Assembly: GCA_030762175.1 (NCBI GenBank)
Contig: CM060846.1
Span: 309,104,512-309,168,511, forward strand
Source: Metallyticus violacea
Lineage: Eukaryota > Arthropoda > Insecta > Mantodea > Metallyticidae
Length of the DNA: 64,000 nt
Reading direction: 5' to 3'
Part shown: positions 1 through 12,890 of the stretch, one piece after another
How the letters are laid out: each line of letters begins with the position of its first letter
How positions within the stretch are numbered: the stretch's first letter is position 1
Translations under genes and position numbers: made by a program
The notes under the pieces: generated by a model
The model's database searches: none
The model's input: only the letters and a program-made list of their open reading frames with translations
Told to the model about the DNA's origin: nothing

Positions 1-455
1 AAACCACGTTTTAAAATCGTTCTTGATGATAGAATGATCATTAATCGATTTCTGGGAAGACTGAAAAACGCTGACATCGTCAGCATATAAGACTAGCAAA
101 TCGTTCATAGTATCTATGAATAACAAAAGCCCAGGAAAAGATCCTTGTGGTACACCAAAAACAACGTTAATAAAGAACATTCATTCATCTTTAAATACGA
201 ACAACCTATTTTCAAAGTAGACAAATATGAATTTTCCTTTTCCCCAATGCCATAAATCTCAACCTACTTTAATAATATTTGATGAGGAAGGCAGTCGAAT
301 GCTTTCGACACATCACAGAGGACGACCAAAACAACTTTTGTTTTCTGTCTATCTTTCTTCCTAAACCTATAAGTTCTAATTAACCAATTATGCAATTGCT
401 TGAGCAGTAGAATTCTCCTCTGCGAATTCGATATTGACCAGAATGAAACAGGTTA
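1..455 (-). pseudogene. Non-LTR retrotransposon reverse transcriptase, partial and decayed
   Basis: Read on the minus strand, this segment gives the core of a LINE-type reverse transcriptase, the enzyme that copies element RNA into DNA at the target site. In order I see a phrase reading DVSKAFDCLPHQ (about 275-325), then GVPQGSFPG (about 125-165), then LYADDVSVFQ, with the catalytic YADD encoded at 76-87. These are the A, B and C blocks of RTs of the jockey/CR1/R1 type. The reading frame changes at least once between the A block and GVPQG, and in-frame stops occur, so the copy is dead. The element runs off the left edge of the window, where the thumb and C-terminal part should lie. The clade is not resolved. 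Confidence 0.85.
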
Positions 456-3400
456 GTATTTTCAAAGTATTTCACTAATTGGCTCAACTTAACTAATTTA
501 AACGCTTTAGAAATCATTGACACAAGTGAAATATACCGATAATTGCTGACACTGCTGTAACTCTTTTGTTAACACAGGCACAGTTTGAGAGTAAAATCAG
601 GTTGAGTGGGAAGTCGGTAGTCATTAAATAATCGCTATAGCTTGTATAAAATTATTGTAATCATAATAAAAATTATGTGATTGAATATGTCACGAAATGC
701 TTTAATTAACGCGGCATTGGTAAGGGCAGTGTCTGGGAGAGGCAGCACATGAATTGTAAACAGGATAGCTAACCATTTGGTTACCAGCAGCGAGCGCGGT
801 TTGCTGCACGCTGTGAAGTGTGGAGTTCAGTCGCTGGTGTCTATGGTAAAGGGAAGAAATGCGTAATAATACATACACAAAGTTAATGGTGACAGGTTCG
901 GTCATAGAAGAGGCAGTCTATCCACAGAGAGAATTGTTCACTCTTAGCCCGGACAAATCAACACACCAGTCTTTTAGCTAATGCACAGGTAGCTGATACC
1001 TGATGACTGTGACCGCAGAATAGCATATGTAGATATGATGTCAGATTGGTATGAGGTTGGCTGCAACTGTTTTACAGTTGTCTCTGCATCCTAGAGGATT
1101 TTTCCAAATCGACGTTATTATTGGGCGGCACACGATCCCAAAGGGATGGTGGAAAAGAAACAAAGTCGTTCAAAAGTAGCATTATAATGTGTGATGATGG
1201 GTGCCACCGTAGTTGGTCCCATTTTCTGCATGCCAAATGCTCTCTTCAGATATTGAAAGTTTACATATTTGTACGGGAAAATACGGTGAACTTGTTTTCA
1301 CGCAGAACAGCAGACACATCACTTTATGTCACTGGATCAGAAGTTTTCAGGACATTGACTGGGACAATGAGGACCTAGAAATTGGCCTGCAAGAAGTCCA
1401 GATCCGATACCCTGTTAGTGGACAAAGGAGTAGGGCTATCGGATAACAACTCACACATTGAAACGAATGGAGGCAAGGCAATACTTTGGGAGGTTATTAA
1501 GAAAGTCCTAAGGGAATTCCATCACTGGTCGATTGAAGAAGTTCATGCCTGCACATTCATATTAACAATGTACATTGAAAAACGGTTTCTATTTTGTTTG
1601 CATTTTAAAAGCCTAGTATCTCCCCACTAATCCTTCTGATTACCTCCCTCGTAACACTTTCAAAAATTCACGCGACGGAGTAATTTTTTCCGTTAGTATA
1701 GTTTAAATCTGGTTGCTGGTAAACATATATATGTCCAATCTATATCTTTTATGTTTATTTTGCTTATAATACTTTATTGTGCTTCGCAAAGTCTCTTTCT
1801 AAAAAAACAGGTACTTTCATCGATACATGTATTGCTGTAATTGCATTTTCCATTTTAAATACCTAATAAATGGTGGGGGGTACAGCTTCGTTGCAGGCTT
1901 TTTAAAATTATTTCTTGCACTTTAAAATGTATACTCATACATTGAACTGGGCATTTGACCATAAGAATATGTATTTCTTTAGAGGATTTTCGGTAACGTG
2001 ATAAAATCTGGACATTCTTTTATAGCCACGTTATTGATCATTTTATGAATGAAAAAAATTCCCAACTATTTATAACGTGCATAAAGAGAATGTTATTTGT
2101 ACCTAGTTACTTTAGGTATTTCAAACATGTTTAACACATCCCGATAGGCCGTTCTAACTTTAGGTACCTCGTGTTCATCAGATTTGATTGCTCTGTGTAT
2201 ATTAAAGACGATAAATGAAACATAAAAATGACGGTCTAAATGAGTTAAGATTCTGGTTTTATTTCCCTGGAATTCCTCTGGCAACGTTTCGGGAAAAATT
2301 CTTTTTCTGCCGGATGAGGATTATCGGAGTCACTGAGTTTGTTAGACACTGTTGATTATTAGTTTTATTTAACTTGCAATGTCAATAATCTCACTGCTAC
2401 AAATGAGAAAGGAAAACACAACAGGAAGGATGGCTAAGAAGTAGAAACACGAGAGCAAGAAAGAGAAAGCCTTGACCGAAGACCGAAAGAAAAAATACAC
2501 TGAAAAGAAAGACTAGAACGAAGAAAGCAAACTTGTTTAAGAAGAGGATGATTACGAAAAAGGGGGAGAAAGGAATACTGGAGAGTAATATAAGAGGACA
2601 TTTGAAGAAGGGAAAGAGATGATAGGGAAGTCATAAGATTGTACAAAATTAGGAAGTAGGGGAGAACCAGGAAACTTGGTGACAGCAGAAACCCATGGAT
2701 GTTTTAATTATTTTTGATGTCCCTTCATTTCAATGCTTCACTTTCGTGCCCAGAAAAAAGAACAACGGAATGGTGTATATCTGAAAAAGTAAAAGCGCAA
2801 AGAAAGCTAAAAATAGTATCTGTGTACCATTGACGAAAGAAGTCTATTCTGTTGTGGTATGCTGACATCAGACCACAGACTACTATCAAGTAAATGACGA
2901 GAGTAAAAATATTGTTTCATGGATGACGTGACCAGTTCACTGGCGTGATGCCTGTTAAGAATATGTAAATCATAACTAAATGGTTTCGTGAAATGATAGG
3001 TGGCTGTCAAAATGGGTACATATCATGTTTTGTGAAAAACGACAATGAGATGACAGATACCAGGCTAAATATGTGAAAACGTACTTTTTAAGTTACAAAC
3101 AGTTAAAGATCACTAACCTTTTATAAAGTCTGATTGAGAATAACTTAGCCCTATATGCAATTAAATACATTTTGCTGTGTGATGAAAACATGGAGATGGT
3201 TTACTTAAAATAATCATTTGATTCTAATAATTGCTAGCTCTGGATTTCAGTAATAGTTAGTTCTGAAACACTAGTAGATATTAACAAATTAAATTAAATT
3301 TGTTTTTAGAGGTACTCTAGGCTATACGGTCTTCACGGATATGTATCATAATTTGATATTTTGCATCATAGTTTAAAGGCAAATTACACATATACAGTTT

Positions 3401-3780
3401 TACAGTGGCTATTCACTGCAAGATACCCAGTAAAATAGTAATGCAATCAAAACTGTGCAGAAAAATTTTATTCAGTATATTTCTTGTGATATTAACTTAT
3501 AAAACATAAACATATGAAATATTTTGCATTGGAACAAGAATGCTTTTGTGTCTTATCACAATTATGTCGATGATATACACACTCGGCCTGGTTAACACAA
3601 TGACGCAATAGCTATAATTAACTGTGATTTGAATTAAGTTTATATTTGATCAAAAATATGAATTTAACTCGACGCTATTAGGTCTCATGCTTAATATCTT
3701 AATATGTCATCGTAGATAAAAGTTTGCTAAAGTTGATTTACCATCTGCACTAGTAAACAACTTTATTGTTATTCTACACT
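456..3780. other. No recognised gene (AT-rich intergenic DNA)
   Basis: I find no domain, RNA gene or repeat family here. Overlapping open frames at about 1121-1630 (plus) lie in a slightly less AT-rich patch and may be a relic of something coding, but none gives a motif I recognise. Confidence 0.5.
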
Positions 3781-3781
3781 A

Positions 3782-4175
3782 CAACGCCAACCAAGCGGAT
3801 TGGCTGAAGCTTAAGATTCGTATTCGGGAGGTGCTAGGTTCAACTCCTGCGGCCTACTAACTCGACTGGAATTTTACGGGGTTTCCTTCAGTTCATTTTA
3901 AGAAGAGATAAATACCGGTTTAGTATTTATCTGCTACGAATTAACCTTCAATTTCATCATTTATCTTATTGTGTTCATCTGTCTTTGTGTATGTGCATCT
4001 TGTTTGTGATGTAATCGAATCGGCTCTGACCTAGGATTGGCCATCCATTCAGGTAACCTCTAAGCACGCAGGTGTCTAGAGAAAATAGCTCCTCAAAGGT
4101 GACTGACTTTGACTATGAAAGGATGTATCCTACTAAGGAGGAGAGTAAATATAGCGAAAGAAGCAGAAGAAGAGT
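3782..4175 (+). mobile_element. SINE family C, copy 1 (tRNA-derived)
   Basis: A tRNA-like head with an A-box-like stretch GGATTGGCTGAAGC and a B-box-like stretch AGGTTCAACTCC about 40 bases later is followed by a body ending near 'GCGAAAGAAGCAGAAGAAG'. The body (about 3895-4020, containing ATTTTAAGAAGAG...AAATACCGG and TTTGTGATGTAATCGA) is shared with the copy at 25783-26405, which defines the family inside this window. SINEs are copied by RNA polymerase III from the internal boxes and mobilised by a LINE. No clear target duplication is visible. Confidence 0.7.
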
Positions 4176-6427
4176 GTAAAACTAATATATATATGCCTTC
4201 TTATCTTGAATGGAATAACCCGGTGAATCATATATGTATAATCGCTGCCTAAGGCATATAAAGTATTTCCTTCCTGAAAAACTGAAATTAATACCAGTAC
4301 AAACTCTCGTGATGGCACACATTGAGCACTGCATTGTGCTGTTAACTAATCTCGAGATACCACACATAATGCATGTGTTAGCTGTATTCGAAAGTACGTT
4401 CACGTGTCACCAAGATTTGATAATTTTCTGGTTGAGAATACGCAAGCGACGTACTGCACTCTCATAATCTGTGACTTCAAATTGTACATACCTTCACTCC
4501 AATTTGGTTGTCTTACCGGTACATCATAATTTATGTATTAGGTCTAAGAGAAGCAATTTATTTATTATACCCTGCCACAGATATTCTTTGTATTCTTTAT
4601 CATATACACTGTCTCTGTCGCCAGAAACTGAAATATTCTGCGATATCAAGTTAGGGGCTGTTGTGCACTATCGTATTTTACAGCAAAATTCAATGAGCCG
4701 TTCTTTAATGAATCAGTTATTTTCTTATACATGTATGTTCATAAGGAAACTGTCAATGTGTTTATTAAATGGTCTTAATGTCCGTTGGCATTTGTTATTT
4801 ACTATTATTATAAACTTTAACTTTTATGTTTTATTTTATAAACAGTATTAAGTTTACGTATATTATTAAATGTTCGTTTTACCCACAAGGAAAGTCCTCA
4901 GATTCGAATAAAAATGCAATAAAAGTCCGTAGTAGGTAACGTAACTTACTCTAAAATTCGTTTTTCTTTATACGCCGCAGTTGACTAGTGGAGGTATTTA
5001 AAAACAAGTGCCACTTTGAAGCATACAGAGAGGATCTGCACAAAAACAATTAAGTACATAGGACTGTTGACTACTGTCACTTCATTACGAATGGACAGAG
5101 TGGGCAGGTGTTTAAAGTTGAAAGTGTGAGAGGGCTTTCTATGAAATATTCATAGCTAATCTTCACGTGACTCTTACGTCGTACTTTCAGCTCAGAGATC
5201 TTAATACAATAACTGGATTAATTACTAATTGTCACTATGTACGCAGACAAGCAAGACACGTGATACAATCAACTGTATAATCTCAACTGGCGTAGCAGAA
5301 GACAGCGAAGGTGACTACACGGAGCCCTCTAGTGAGAAACTGCGGCGTTTTAGAGAAAATTTGAATTCACAAATAGGAAAAGACCCACTGAATGTGGTTA
5401 TGGTTTTAAAGCTGCTACCAATAATGTGCACTGTTAGAGCAGTTTGTTATGGTTGGCACACTACCAATAGCTTCATACCTCTTATTGAGTAATCATATAT
5501 TTGCTTTCGAACTGTTACCACGTATTTGTATTTTTGTAGCATTGTTTGGCCTTTTTAATATGTCCCAACATTCAGTTGCAGTTTGATTTATATATTTTAC
5601 TCTATTAGCATCATCATGACCGCTGCGTTGCCTGGTATTAATTAATACGTACACAAATAAATAAACACCTCTTTTCAACCATTCATATGCACTCATTCAA
5701 GGGCCGTGAAGCACATAATAGCATAATTACAGAACAACCATATCTAGATCTGCCAGAAATGAGAGGGGATTTACTCTGAATAACTAACCAGTTAAATTAA
5801 GCAGTGTCTGCCATATGATGGAATGACAGGCGTTAAAACATCTGGTTACTTTATTTGTCATACTTTAATAGATAGGTTAATTGCACATGATTAAAATTCG
5901 TGTATATTTTGCAGTATGTCTCAGGATTAAAATAAAATGGAAATCGTGTTGAGAATTTTAAAATATTTTACTTATGAAAACTATTTTTGTACTAAAAGGC
6001 AAATGCCATTTTCCTTCTTTATTTTACTTTACCTATCTATATTGTTGTTTCAGTGAATAAGTTTAGTCGAAGTAAATGTGACAAGTTAAATTTCAAATAC
6101 TCAGATCCACGGTATGCTAAAGTTTTCTGTAACAAGGATATGCGTCTATTTTCTGATTCTACTGACAAAAATCCTAGGTCCTTAGTAATTATATAAATTA
6201 TTCAAAGAAGATTGGAAGCTTTGTTTTCAAATATCTTTCTTTAAATCCGATTTTTCATTCATTATTAGCTTTTGCTCTAACATCACTGCATTTCATTTGC
6301 TTTGATTTAATGTATGGAAGGGATGGCCACCCATTGTTGGTACAATAATGGTATTGTTGCACGTGGGTGATATAATTAAATTGTGGCGATTATTTTATCT
6401 CGTGGTAGTTTGCTTTACTGGTGGGTC
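4176..6427. other. No recognised gene
   Basis: AT-rich DNA. The longest frame (4471-4851 plus, 126 codons) has low-complexity, AT-driven composition and no motif; I treat it as chance. Confidence 0.5.
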
Positions 6428-6436
6428 TTTCAGGGA

Positions 6437-6530
6437 CAGTTTTTTTTAATAGTGCTCAATGCCCTTTTACTACTGAGCCACCACAAGCGGTGGACACTGA
6501 TGATGCATGACATTTGATAAACTGGAAAAT

Positions 6531-6569
<39 letters not shown>

Positions 6570-6725
6570 AAGGAAGCGTTCCAGACCTAAGTTTTAGTCT
6601 ATTTTCTCGAAATTTGCCATTTCTGAGGACTGAGAGAAACCTGGAAAAAACCTCAGTCAGGAAGGACTTTCCCAGATTTCCCGCTCATGAGACCGCGCCT
6701 TAACGACCTAGGCCATCGTGGCGAT
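6437..6725 (-). mobile_element. SINE family A, full-length, minus strand
   Basis: Reverse copy of the family A SINE: the tRNA-like head is at the right (near 6690-6725, reading GGCCTAGGTCGTTAAGGC on the minus strand) and the 3' end with 'GGTGGCTCAGTAGTAAAAG' at the left. Flanking direct repeats TTTCAGGGA at 6428-6436 and 6726-6734 are the target-site duplication. The internal A-rich stretch of the family has grown to a run of 31 A (T on the plus strand). Confidence 0.88.
6534..6564. repeat. Poly-T run (31 T)
   Basis: Expanded homopolymer inside the family A SINE; other copies have about 10 bases or fewer at the same place. Confidence 0.95.
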
Positions 6726-6734
6726 TTTCAGGGA

Positions 6735-9439
6735 ATGACACAGAGAATAACACATAAGTATCACAAAATTTCAACAATTTGAATCGCTTACAACTTGAAG
6801 TCAACAAGAATATGCCCACTTACCAAAAATTATGCTTATCGGTTTAGCTCAGCATTACGAATTGTTACGCCGGTTCGGCAGTATACCCGTCTTCCTGATT
6901 TATTCACTTCCACACATCACAGTTGCGTACATGATCTGTGATGATATTTATAGAAATTTTATAAATGTTTATTCGGCTGTTGTTCTGAAACGCGATGTCT
7001 ACATGTCGGAATGCTGAACAGGATTCTTAGAGTGCCAAAGGACATCTGGGTAAAAGCCGGCTAACGCGTGAGCTTTGAGGCGCTATTATTGCCCGGTAAT
7101 AATTTAAAACCTAAACTTTACAACGATGATTGGCTCGCTTCTAGTTACATTACGTCATGTTGCGCGAATTCTCAGCGTCACCACGCGATCATGGTTCTCT
7201 TAATTGCCATTTTCACTCGACAATCACTTACAGGGTCATTAAAAGAGGTAAATGACTTTCTCTTTTCTCTGGTCTTTTCATACTTTTGTACAATTTTTTT
7301 CTTTCTTGCCGTCTTCCAAGAGTTATCATGTTTAGCAATATTATAGCTTTAGTTTCACACACTTTTATGTATATACGATAACATTAAATTCGGCACTATA
7401 TAATAAATAAACCAGAATATTTTCATACTAATAAGATGGGATTTAAGCTACTAAATACCACTTTAGAGTTAAAAACTAGTTTTAAGAAATAAAATAAAAT
7501 TTTCATTCCTGCACTTGGGAGAAAGAATTAAAACTACGACAAAAGGAGGTTTGTCACTTTTGTTACTGTATAACAGTTCACACTGGGAATTAATACACAT
7601 GGCTTTCATTTTAAAACTTACCAATCTGCATAACTACCTATTTAACGTAAATGTAATTGAGCAAAGGCACATCAATTTAAATATTGAAAGAAAAGTTAGA
7701 ACCAATGTTAATTACATTTTTCATTTCACACCCTTACACCTAGCCACACTAAATTTGAAATTTAAAAAGGAACCCTCATATTTATGTATTAGTTTTAAAG
7801 GAGTGCAGATGTTAACACATATTTTGTTTCTTATCTTACCTGATAACTTGGATTATTGTTATTAGAAATTGAACAGATTAAAGCGATAATAATAACTGAA
7901 CATTTGATATAATAGACACGTTTTCCTGATTAATTTATTTCAAATAATGAATATCCCAAAAGCAACAGAATGTAAGAAAATTAGTCCAGAGTTGCAAAAT
8001 GGGCTATATTATTGTAATATTAATAATTCAAATTTTATCTAAAAGTAATTGTGTTTCCATTTTACAACTTTCTTACTTATTTTTTTTATTCTGCCTAAAT
8101 TCGACAGCAATAACAACAGTCCAGGTTACCTGATAATTGTGCGATAACATTTGAATAAAGTTTAAAAGTTCAGAATATAGGGGTTCATTTGACATTTCAG
8201 AGTGGGCGACAGTGGAGAGGGGATCAAACCTAAAATTTAATGAACATTGATTTTAATTTTCAGCCTGTTATTTAATTTTTGTTTGAATATGAACTATAAA
8301 AATTAACTGAAGCGTAGGATGAGAAAACAATTTATTTTGCTTAAAATTACAGTTATTAATATTATAGCAATTCAGCCTATTTCGGAACTGCTGACGAATC
8401 TGCAGTTACAGTGGTCTTTCTTGTAGGACATACACCATTTTGAAACAATTGCCAAAATACTAGTATTATATTTAATACTCAGTAGTTTTAAATCATCATT
8501 AACAATTCATGTTGACGGGTTGCGACATAAAACATAGGAATAAATGCCATAACAAAAGCATCCTCTTTAAAGTTATACGTAAAATATGCGGGAGTCATTT
8601 AAATTTTCTAAACGGGGTGACTGGAGGTAAGGGGTGAAATATAAAATTTAACTATCATTTTTATTTAATTTATCCCAATATTTAAATTTATGTGTTTTCG
8701 ATTAGTTAAAAATATGTTAAATACGCAGTTATTTAGACTGCAGGTTTTGAAATCAAAGCCCTGTATATTGGTGGTATGTGCATTTTAATGAAACTTACAA
8801 TTGTTGTTCTTTTCCGAAAATAAATTAGACATATCTAAGTTTTAACCTAATTTTAAATAACAAATCAATATTTATAAAACTGACAAAACAACATTGAGAA
8901 ACCACAGCATATAACAGTCATACGCTTTAAACTGCAAAGAAAATATTAAATCAAATAAAAACGAATGTAACATAGATATGCTAATTAATTGAATTAACAA
9001 GCACATACTCTGTATCGCCTAAATTGATTCTAGTTCGCTGATAATGTCCACAGGCATCAGCTGATATTGCGTACCAGTTTATAACATTGATTCAAGAAAT
9101 TAAGGTTTAGTAGTATGGAACAAGAAGCTGACAAGAAAAATCTAAGATTCAGAGTATTTAACCTTTAATTGGACGAGAGTTTGTTACTCGCCTGTAGAGC
9201 TTCGAAATGGAATATCAGAAGACTTTGTATTCTGTGATTGTGAGTATTCCGCTTGTTAACTTCGCTGATGACCTACTTTTCCCAGAGACCTTGATGCTGA
9301 GACAGATAACTCAAAAACAGTTTGTAACTATAACAGCTAAAATATAGCTTTGTCATTGCTAAGGACTTTTAAACCATTAAACTGCTTGAATCAAGTGACG
9401 TACTTGCGCCCACTCTTTAAATATGCAATAGTGAGATAC
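6735..9439. other. No recognised gene; includes a diverged duplication
   Basis: AT-rich DNA without recognisable domains. Frames at 7068-7346 and 7515-7865 look like chance frames. A weak direct duplication inside it is listed separately. Confidence 0.5.
8165..8690. repeat. Diverged direct duplication (two units about 420 bp apart)
   Basis: The stretch near 8165-8265 (GGGCGACAGTGGAGAGGGG then AAAATTTAA) resembles that near 8575-8690 (GGGGTGACTGGAGGTAAGG then AAAATTTAA). Similarity by eye is modest, perhaps two thirds of positions. It could be two remnants of one old repeat family. Confidence 0.4.
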
Positions 9440-10922
9440 ACCTTCATTCTCGAAAGGCTATGGGTAATATTCCTGCGAATTGCATTTAATAAATTATTTA
9501 ATGGGGAAAGATATCCAGAATCATGGACAATGACGACGATACAGCCATTGCAAGGATAACTCACATGCGCCAGAGAACTACAACTACTTTACCGAACTAT
9601 GTGTTCGGTAAAGTAAACAGCAAGATCTTTTTTGATTGATTAAGGGAATGGGCAACGAATACAATTAAATATCTAGGTATCAAGCAGGTTTCAGAGAAGG
9701 GTTTTCTACGGTGAATAATTTACTTGTTTTAAAGACGCTAATAGATACAACTTGTACAGATAACGGGGCAAATTTTTCAGTGTATTTGTTGATTTTAAAA
9801 TAGCCTCTGACACTTTTTTAAAAATATGTGCTCTATGGGTAAAACTGTGCCAAAAAGGTGTATCCAACAAAACGATAAAAGCTCTGATGCAGATGCACAG
9901 CGACGTGAATTCGTTGTTAAGGTAGACCAAAATAGTATATCGGAATGTAGATCAACCTGTAGAGGAGTTCGTTAGTGATGTATTCTATCTCCGTTATTGT
10001 TTAATCTCTTTATAGATGATATCACGGATACCCTGTTAGCGGAGGAAGTGAATGCCTATTAAGTGGACGGTACATACATTCCCGTACTTTTGTATGTTGA
10101 CGATCTAATTCTTTTATCCCTATCAAGCGATGGTTTGCAGAAAGACATGCACATCCTAGAAAACTATTGTCTGAAACGGGGTATGGTAGTAAATGTTAAC
10201 AAAACCAAGACAGTGACTTTTAAAAATGGTTAAATATATGGCAGAGATGAAAAATGGTACTACAGTGGACAAGAAATATAAAATGTTACCAATTTTTGTT
10301 ATTTAGAAGTAACCATTAATATGACTGGGAAATGGAATAAGCACTTATCTGTTATTCATTATAAAGCACAAGGTCTACTAAATGAGTTACTACATGTTTT
10401 GACTCGTGTTCCAGATATACCAGCAGATACTCTAGAGAGGATGCACAATGTTAAGATTAAGTCTATTCTGCTAATATGAAAGTGAATATGGGGCTGGGGT
10501 GAACATGTAAATTTAATTGAAGTGGATTTCTGGAAAAGGGTTCTCAGGCTGTCGAAGGAAAGCCAAACAACGAGGCCATTATGAAGATGGGTTGTTTTGA
10601 AAATACGGTTAATAGTAAAACAAGGACTGAAATATTGACTTATCGTTAGACTAATGCAGGGGGCCCAGTCCACACTACGCGCTAAATTCTGTACACACAA
10701 GATGCAAAATATAACATCAATGTTTTGGGATGCAAAGGTGGAAAAAGGACTAAGAGGAATTGGACTGGGCTCAATGTGGCAGCGAGGAAATACAAATAAT
10801 AAAAATGTATGGATGAAGTTAAGAACAAGGCTAGAGGTTATCAGCAGGCAGGAAATGGAGGCGGAATATAACACTGAAGTCTCCTTGAGCGTATCGAATT
10901 TAATTAAACTAACCCGGGGTAA

Positions 10923-10954
<32 letters not shown>

Positions 10955-11105
10955 TCGTTATAGGGATAAAGAGACCAGGAATAGTCTGGTTTAGACTGGG
11001 AATTGGGAAGGCTAAAATATAGTCGATAGTTCTTATAGGAGAATCTACCCATTTTGTGGAGGGGATGAGAAATGGGTACATATTCTGGCACACCCGGGAA
11101 AAACT
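9440..11105 (+). pseudogene. Non-LTR retrotransposon ORF2 remnant (RT core and C-terminal zinc motif)
   Basis: Piecing the three plus frames together by eye shows an ordered LINE-type ORF2: finger region with GERYPESW (about 9505), YQAGFREGFSTV (about 9676), FVDFK-like text near 9790, LSPLLFNLFIDDI (about 9990), catalytic YVDD at 10093-10104, then VNVNKTK, an FCYLEVTI-like block near 10297, an IWGWGE-like block near 10485 and a terminal Cys/His motif CGGDEKWVHILAH at 11055-11093. The usual YADD is YVDD here. Frame changes and stops are frequent, so no protein is made. An upstream endonuclease domain was not recognised. A (TG)n tract has expanded inside the C-terminal part, and an (ATT)n tract lies about 220 bases downstream, possibly the element's 3' tail. 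Confidence 0.85.
10926..10954. repeat. (TG)n microsatellite
   Basis: About 14 uninterrupted TG units inside the decayed retrotransposon. Confidence 0.97.
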
Positions 11106-11319
11106 GTTTCCAGAAACGATTATAAATGCAATTATAGGTCAATTGGTACCACACTAATGGGTTGAATATGGGCATTTTCCTAGCCAAAGTGAAGAAGCTG
11201 CAAGGAATTTATTTTCTGGACAGAACGCAATAACTATTGTAATTATAAATAATAAGTAATGTTTTCATTCATATATTTGTAAATACAGTTCTTTCCATTT
11301 TTAAATATCTTTATTCATT

Positions 11320-11345
11320 TATTATTATTATTATTATTATTATTA
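11320..11345. repeat. (ATT)n microsatellite
   Basis: Short trinucleotide tract downstream of the retrotransposon remnant; may have grown from its 3' tail. Confidence 0.9.
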
Positions 11346-11472
11346 ATATTGATTTTTTATTATTGTTTGTTCCTCTTGCTAATTGTGTATCTACTTAAGC
11401 ATGTGCGGTCGACAACACATGTATAAAATATTTGTAATGTGTATATAGACTATTAAAGCAATAAAGAAACAC

Positions 11473-11559
<87 letters not shown>

Positions 11560-11593
11560 TTACTATTACTACTATTACTATTACTACTACTAT

Positions 11594-11646
<53 letters not shown>

Positions 11647-11647
11647 T
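11473..11647. repeat. (CTA)n microsatellite, part 1
   Basis: About 58 CTA units with a few CTATTA interruptions. It produces a long serine run in an antisense frame, which is an artefact. The array resumes after the SINE at 11938-11982 with CTA and CCACTA units. Confidence 0.97.
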
Positions 11648-11937
11648 ACCGCCACGGGTGGCCGAGGTCGTTAAGGCACGGACTCGTGAGCGGGAGGTCT
11701 GCGGTTCGAATCCCGCCAGGACCGTCCTCCCTGACTGGGGTTTTTTCCAGGTTTTCCTCAGTCTTCATAACTGGCAAATGCCGGGGAGGTACCTAAACTT
11801 AGGCCTGGAACGCTTCCTTCCTTAAAAAAAAAAATATCCTTTCCCAATTTATCATTTCATCTCATGTATCATCAGTGTCCACCGCCTGTGGTGCCTCAGT
11901 AGTGAAAACGGGCGTTAAACACTACTCAAAAAAAAAA
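11648..11937 (+). mobile_element. SINE family A, full-length, inside a (CTA)n array
   Basis: The best-preserved family A copy. The head reads like a Leu/Ser-type tRNA: A box GTGGCCGAGGTCGTTAAGGC (about 11658-11677) and B box GGTTCGAATCC (11703-11713). The body contains TTTTCCAGGTTTTCCTCAG and GCCGGGGAGGTACCTAAACT, and the 3' end contains GGTGCCTCAGTAGTGAAAAC followed by an A-run. CTA repeats lie on both sides, so the target duplication cannot be told from the microsatellite. The head, body and tail define the family for the other copies. Confidence 0.93.
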
Positions 11938-11982
11938 CTACTACTACCACTACACCACTACCACTACCACTACTACTACTAA
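11938..11982. repeat. (CTA)n microsatellite, part 2
   Basis: Interrupted CTA/CCACTA units directly after the SINE A-tail; the right part of the array that the SINE split. Confidence 0.9.
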
Positions 11983-12589
11983 GTAAAGTACAGCAATATG
12001 AATCTTACGTTAAGAAAATCTTTCATTCTACAGCTCTTTTCGAAGGAAAATTAGTCTGTTTTGCCAAAATTCGCACTAGAAGTGTTAATACCTTACTTAA
12101 GCAGATGAAATCTTATCTACTTATTTATACAAAATTATAACCTATATGCTGTAAACTTGCTTAAACAACGTAGTTCGAAAACTTCTCGGCACTCAATATG
12201 TAGTCTAAATGTAACACTATGAAATTTACTTTTCACTTGTTAAAAATATGCATTATTTAATGTTAAAATGCAAAGCAAACTTTAATAACCTCTCACCATT
12301 CCGCTGAGTTCCGAGCGTATATGGTTATCGCTTTCATGTAAATGGTGACACACTGCCAAGAGATAACTAGTAATTCTCCAGCGTTGCTTCTGTTGCTTTC
12401 GTACATATAAGATTGACCACAAACTTCTGTTCCTCATATTATTAAGAACATCTCATAATGCGTGTGTTAATAAATAATGAATAGGTTATTTGCTCTCACT
12501 TCCACACCCGGTACTGAAAGATATTGCAGAGACGTGATAAGGTTGCTTACTTGACTAAACTCTAAAAATTAATTCTAGCCGCTAGCCCA
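11983..12589. other. No recognised gene
   Basis: AT-rich, no motif, repeat or long frame that I can support. Confidence 0.5.
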
Positions 12590-12890
12590 ACAGCCCCAGA
12601 GATGCACGACCACTGCGTCCTCTCTTTCCATTTTCTCACATCATGGACAAAGTATAGTATTGCAGGGTGACAAGCACAACTCACCACGCCGGCCGCAGCC
12701 ACGCAGCATTCTTAATCAGAGGCCGCAAATTCTCCATCAAGTATCTACCTATTTGTCATCACGAGGCTGTGTGGACCCCGTTCCAGACTACCCTAAGTAT
12801 GTACCGGAAATCGAACTCGGGTCCTCTCGGCTAAATACTAAAGGAAGGAGTGGTTTGAGGAAACTGGTACACCGACTTTTACTAACGTAA
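12590..12890 (-). mobile_element. Probable tRNA-derived SINE, minus strand (single copy in window)
   Basis: A GC-richer segment in AT-rich DNA. On the minus strand a B-box-like stretch GAGTTCGATTTCC (about 12808-12820) is preceded by tRNA-like text and followed by a body ending in GGCGTGGTGAGTTGTGCTTG. The pattern matches a tRNA-headed SINE, but no second copy is present to confirm it and no target duplication was found. Confidence 0.45.

Noticed and set aside
4471..4851. 126-codon plus-strand frame
   Set aside because: AT-driven composition, no motif, no repeat or context support.
10359..11093. 244-codon minus-strand frame, the longest in the window
   Set aside because: Antisense to the LINE ORF2 remnant; contains a Thr-His run from the (TG)n tract and no motif.
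11391..11777. Minus-strand frame with long serine run
   Set aside because: Translation of the (CTA)n array and SINE A; no gene.
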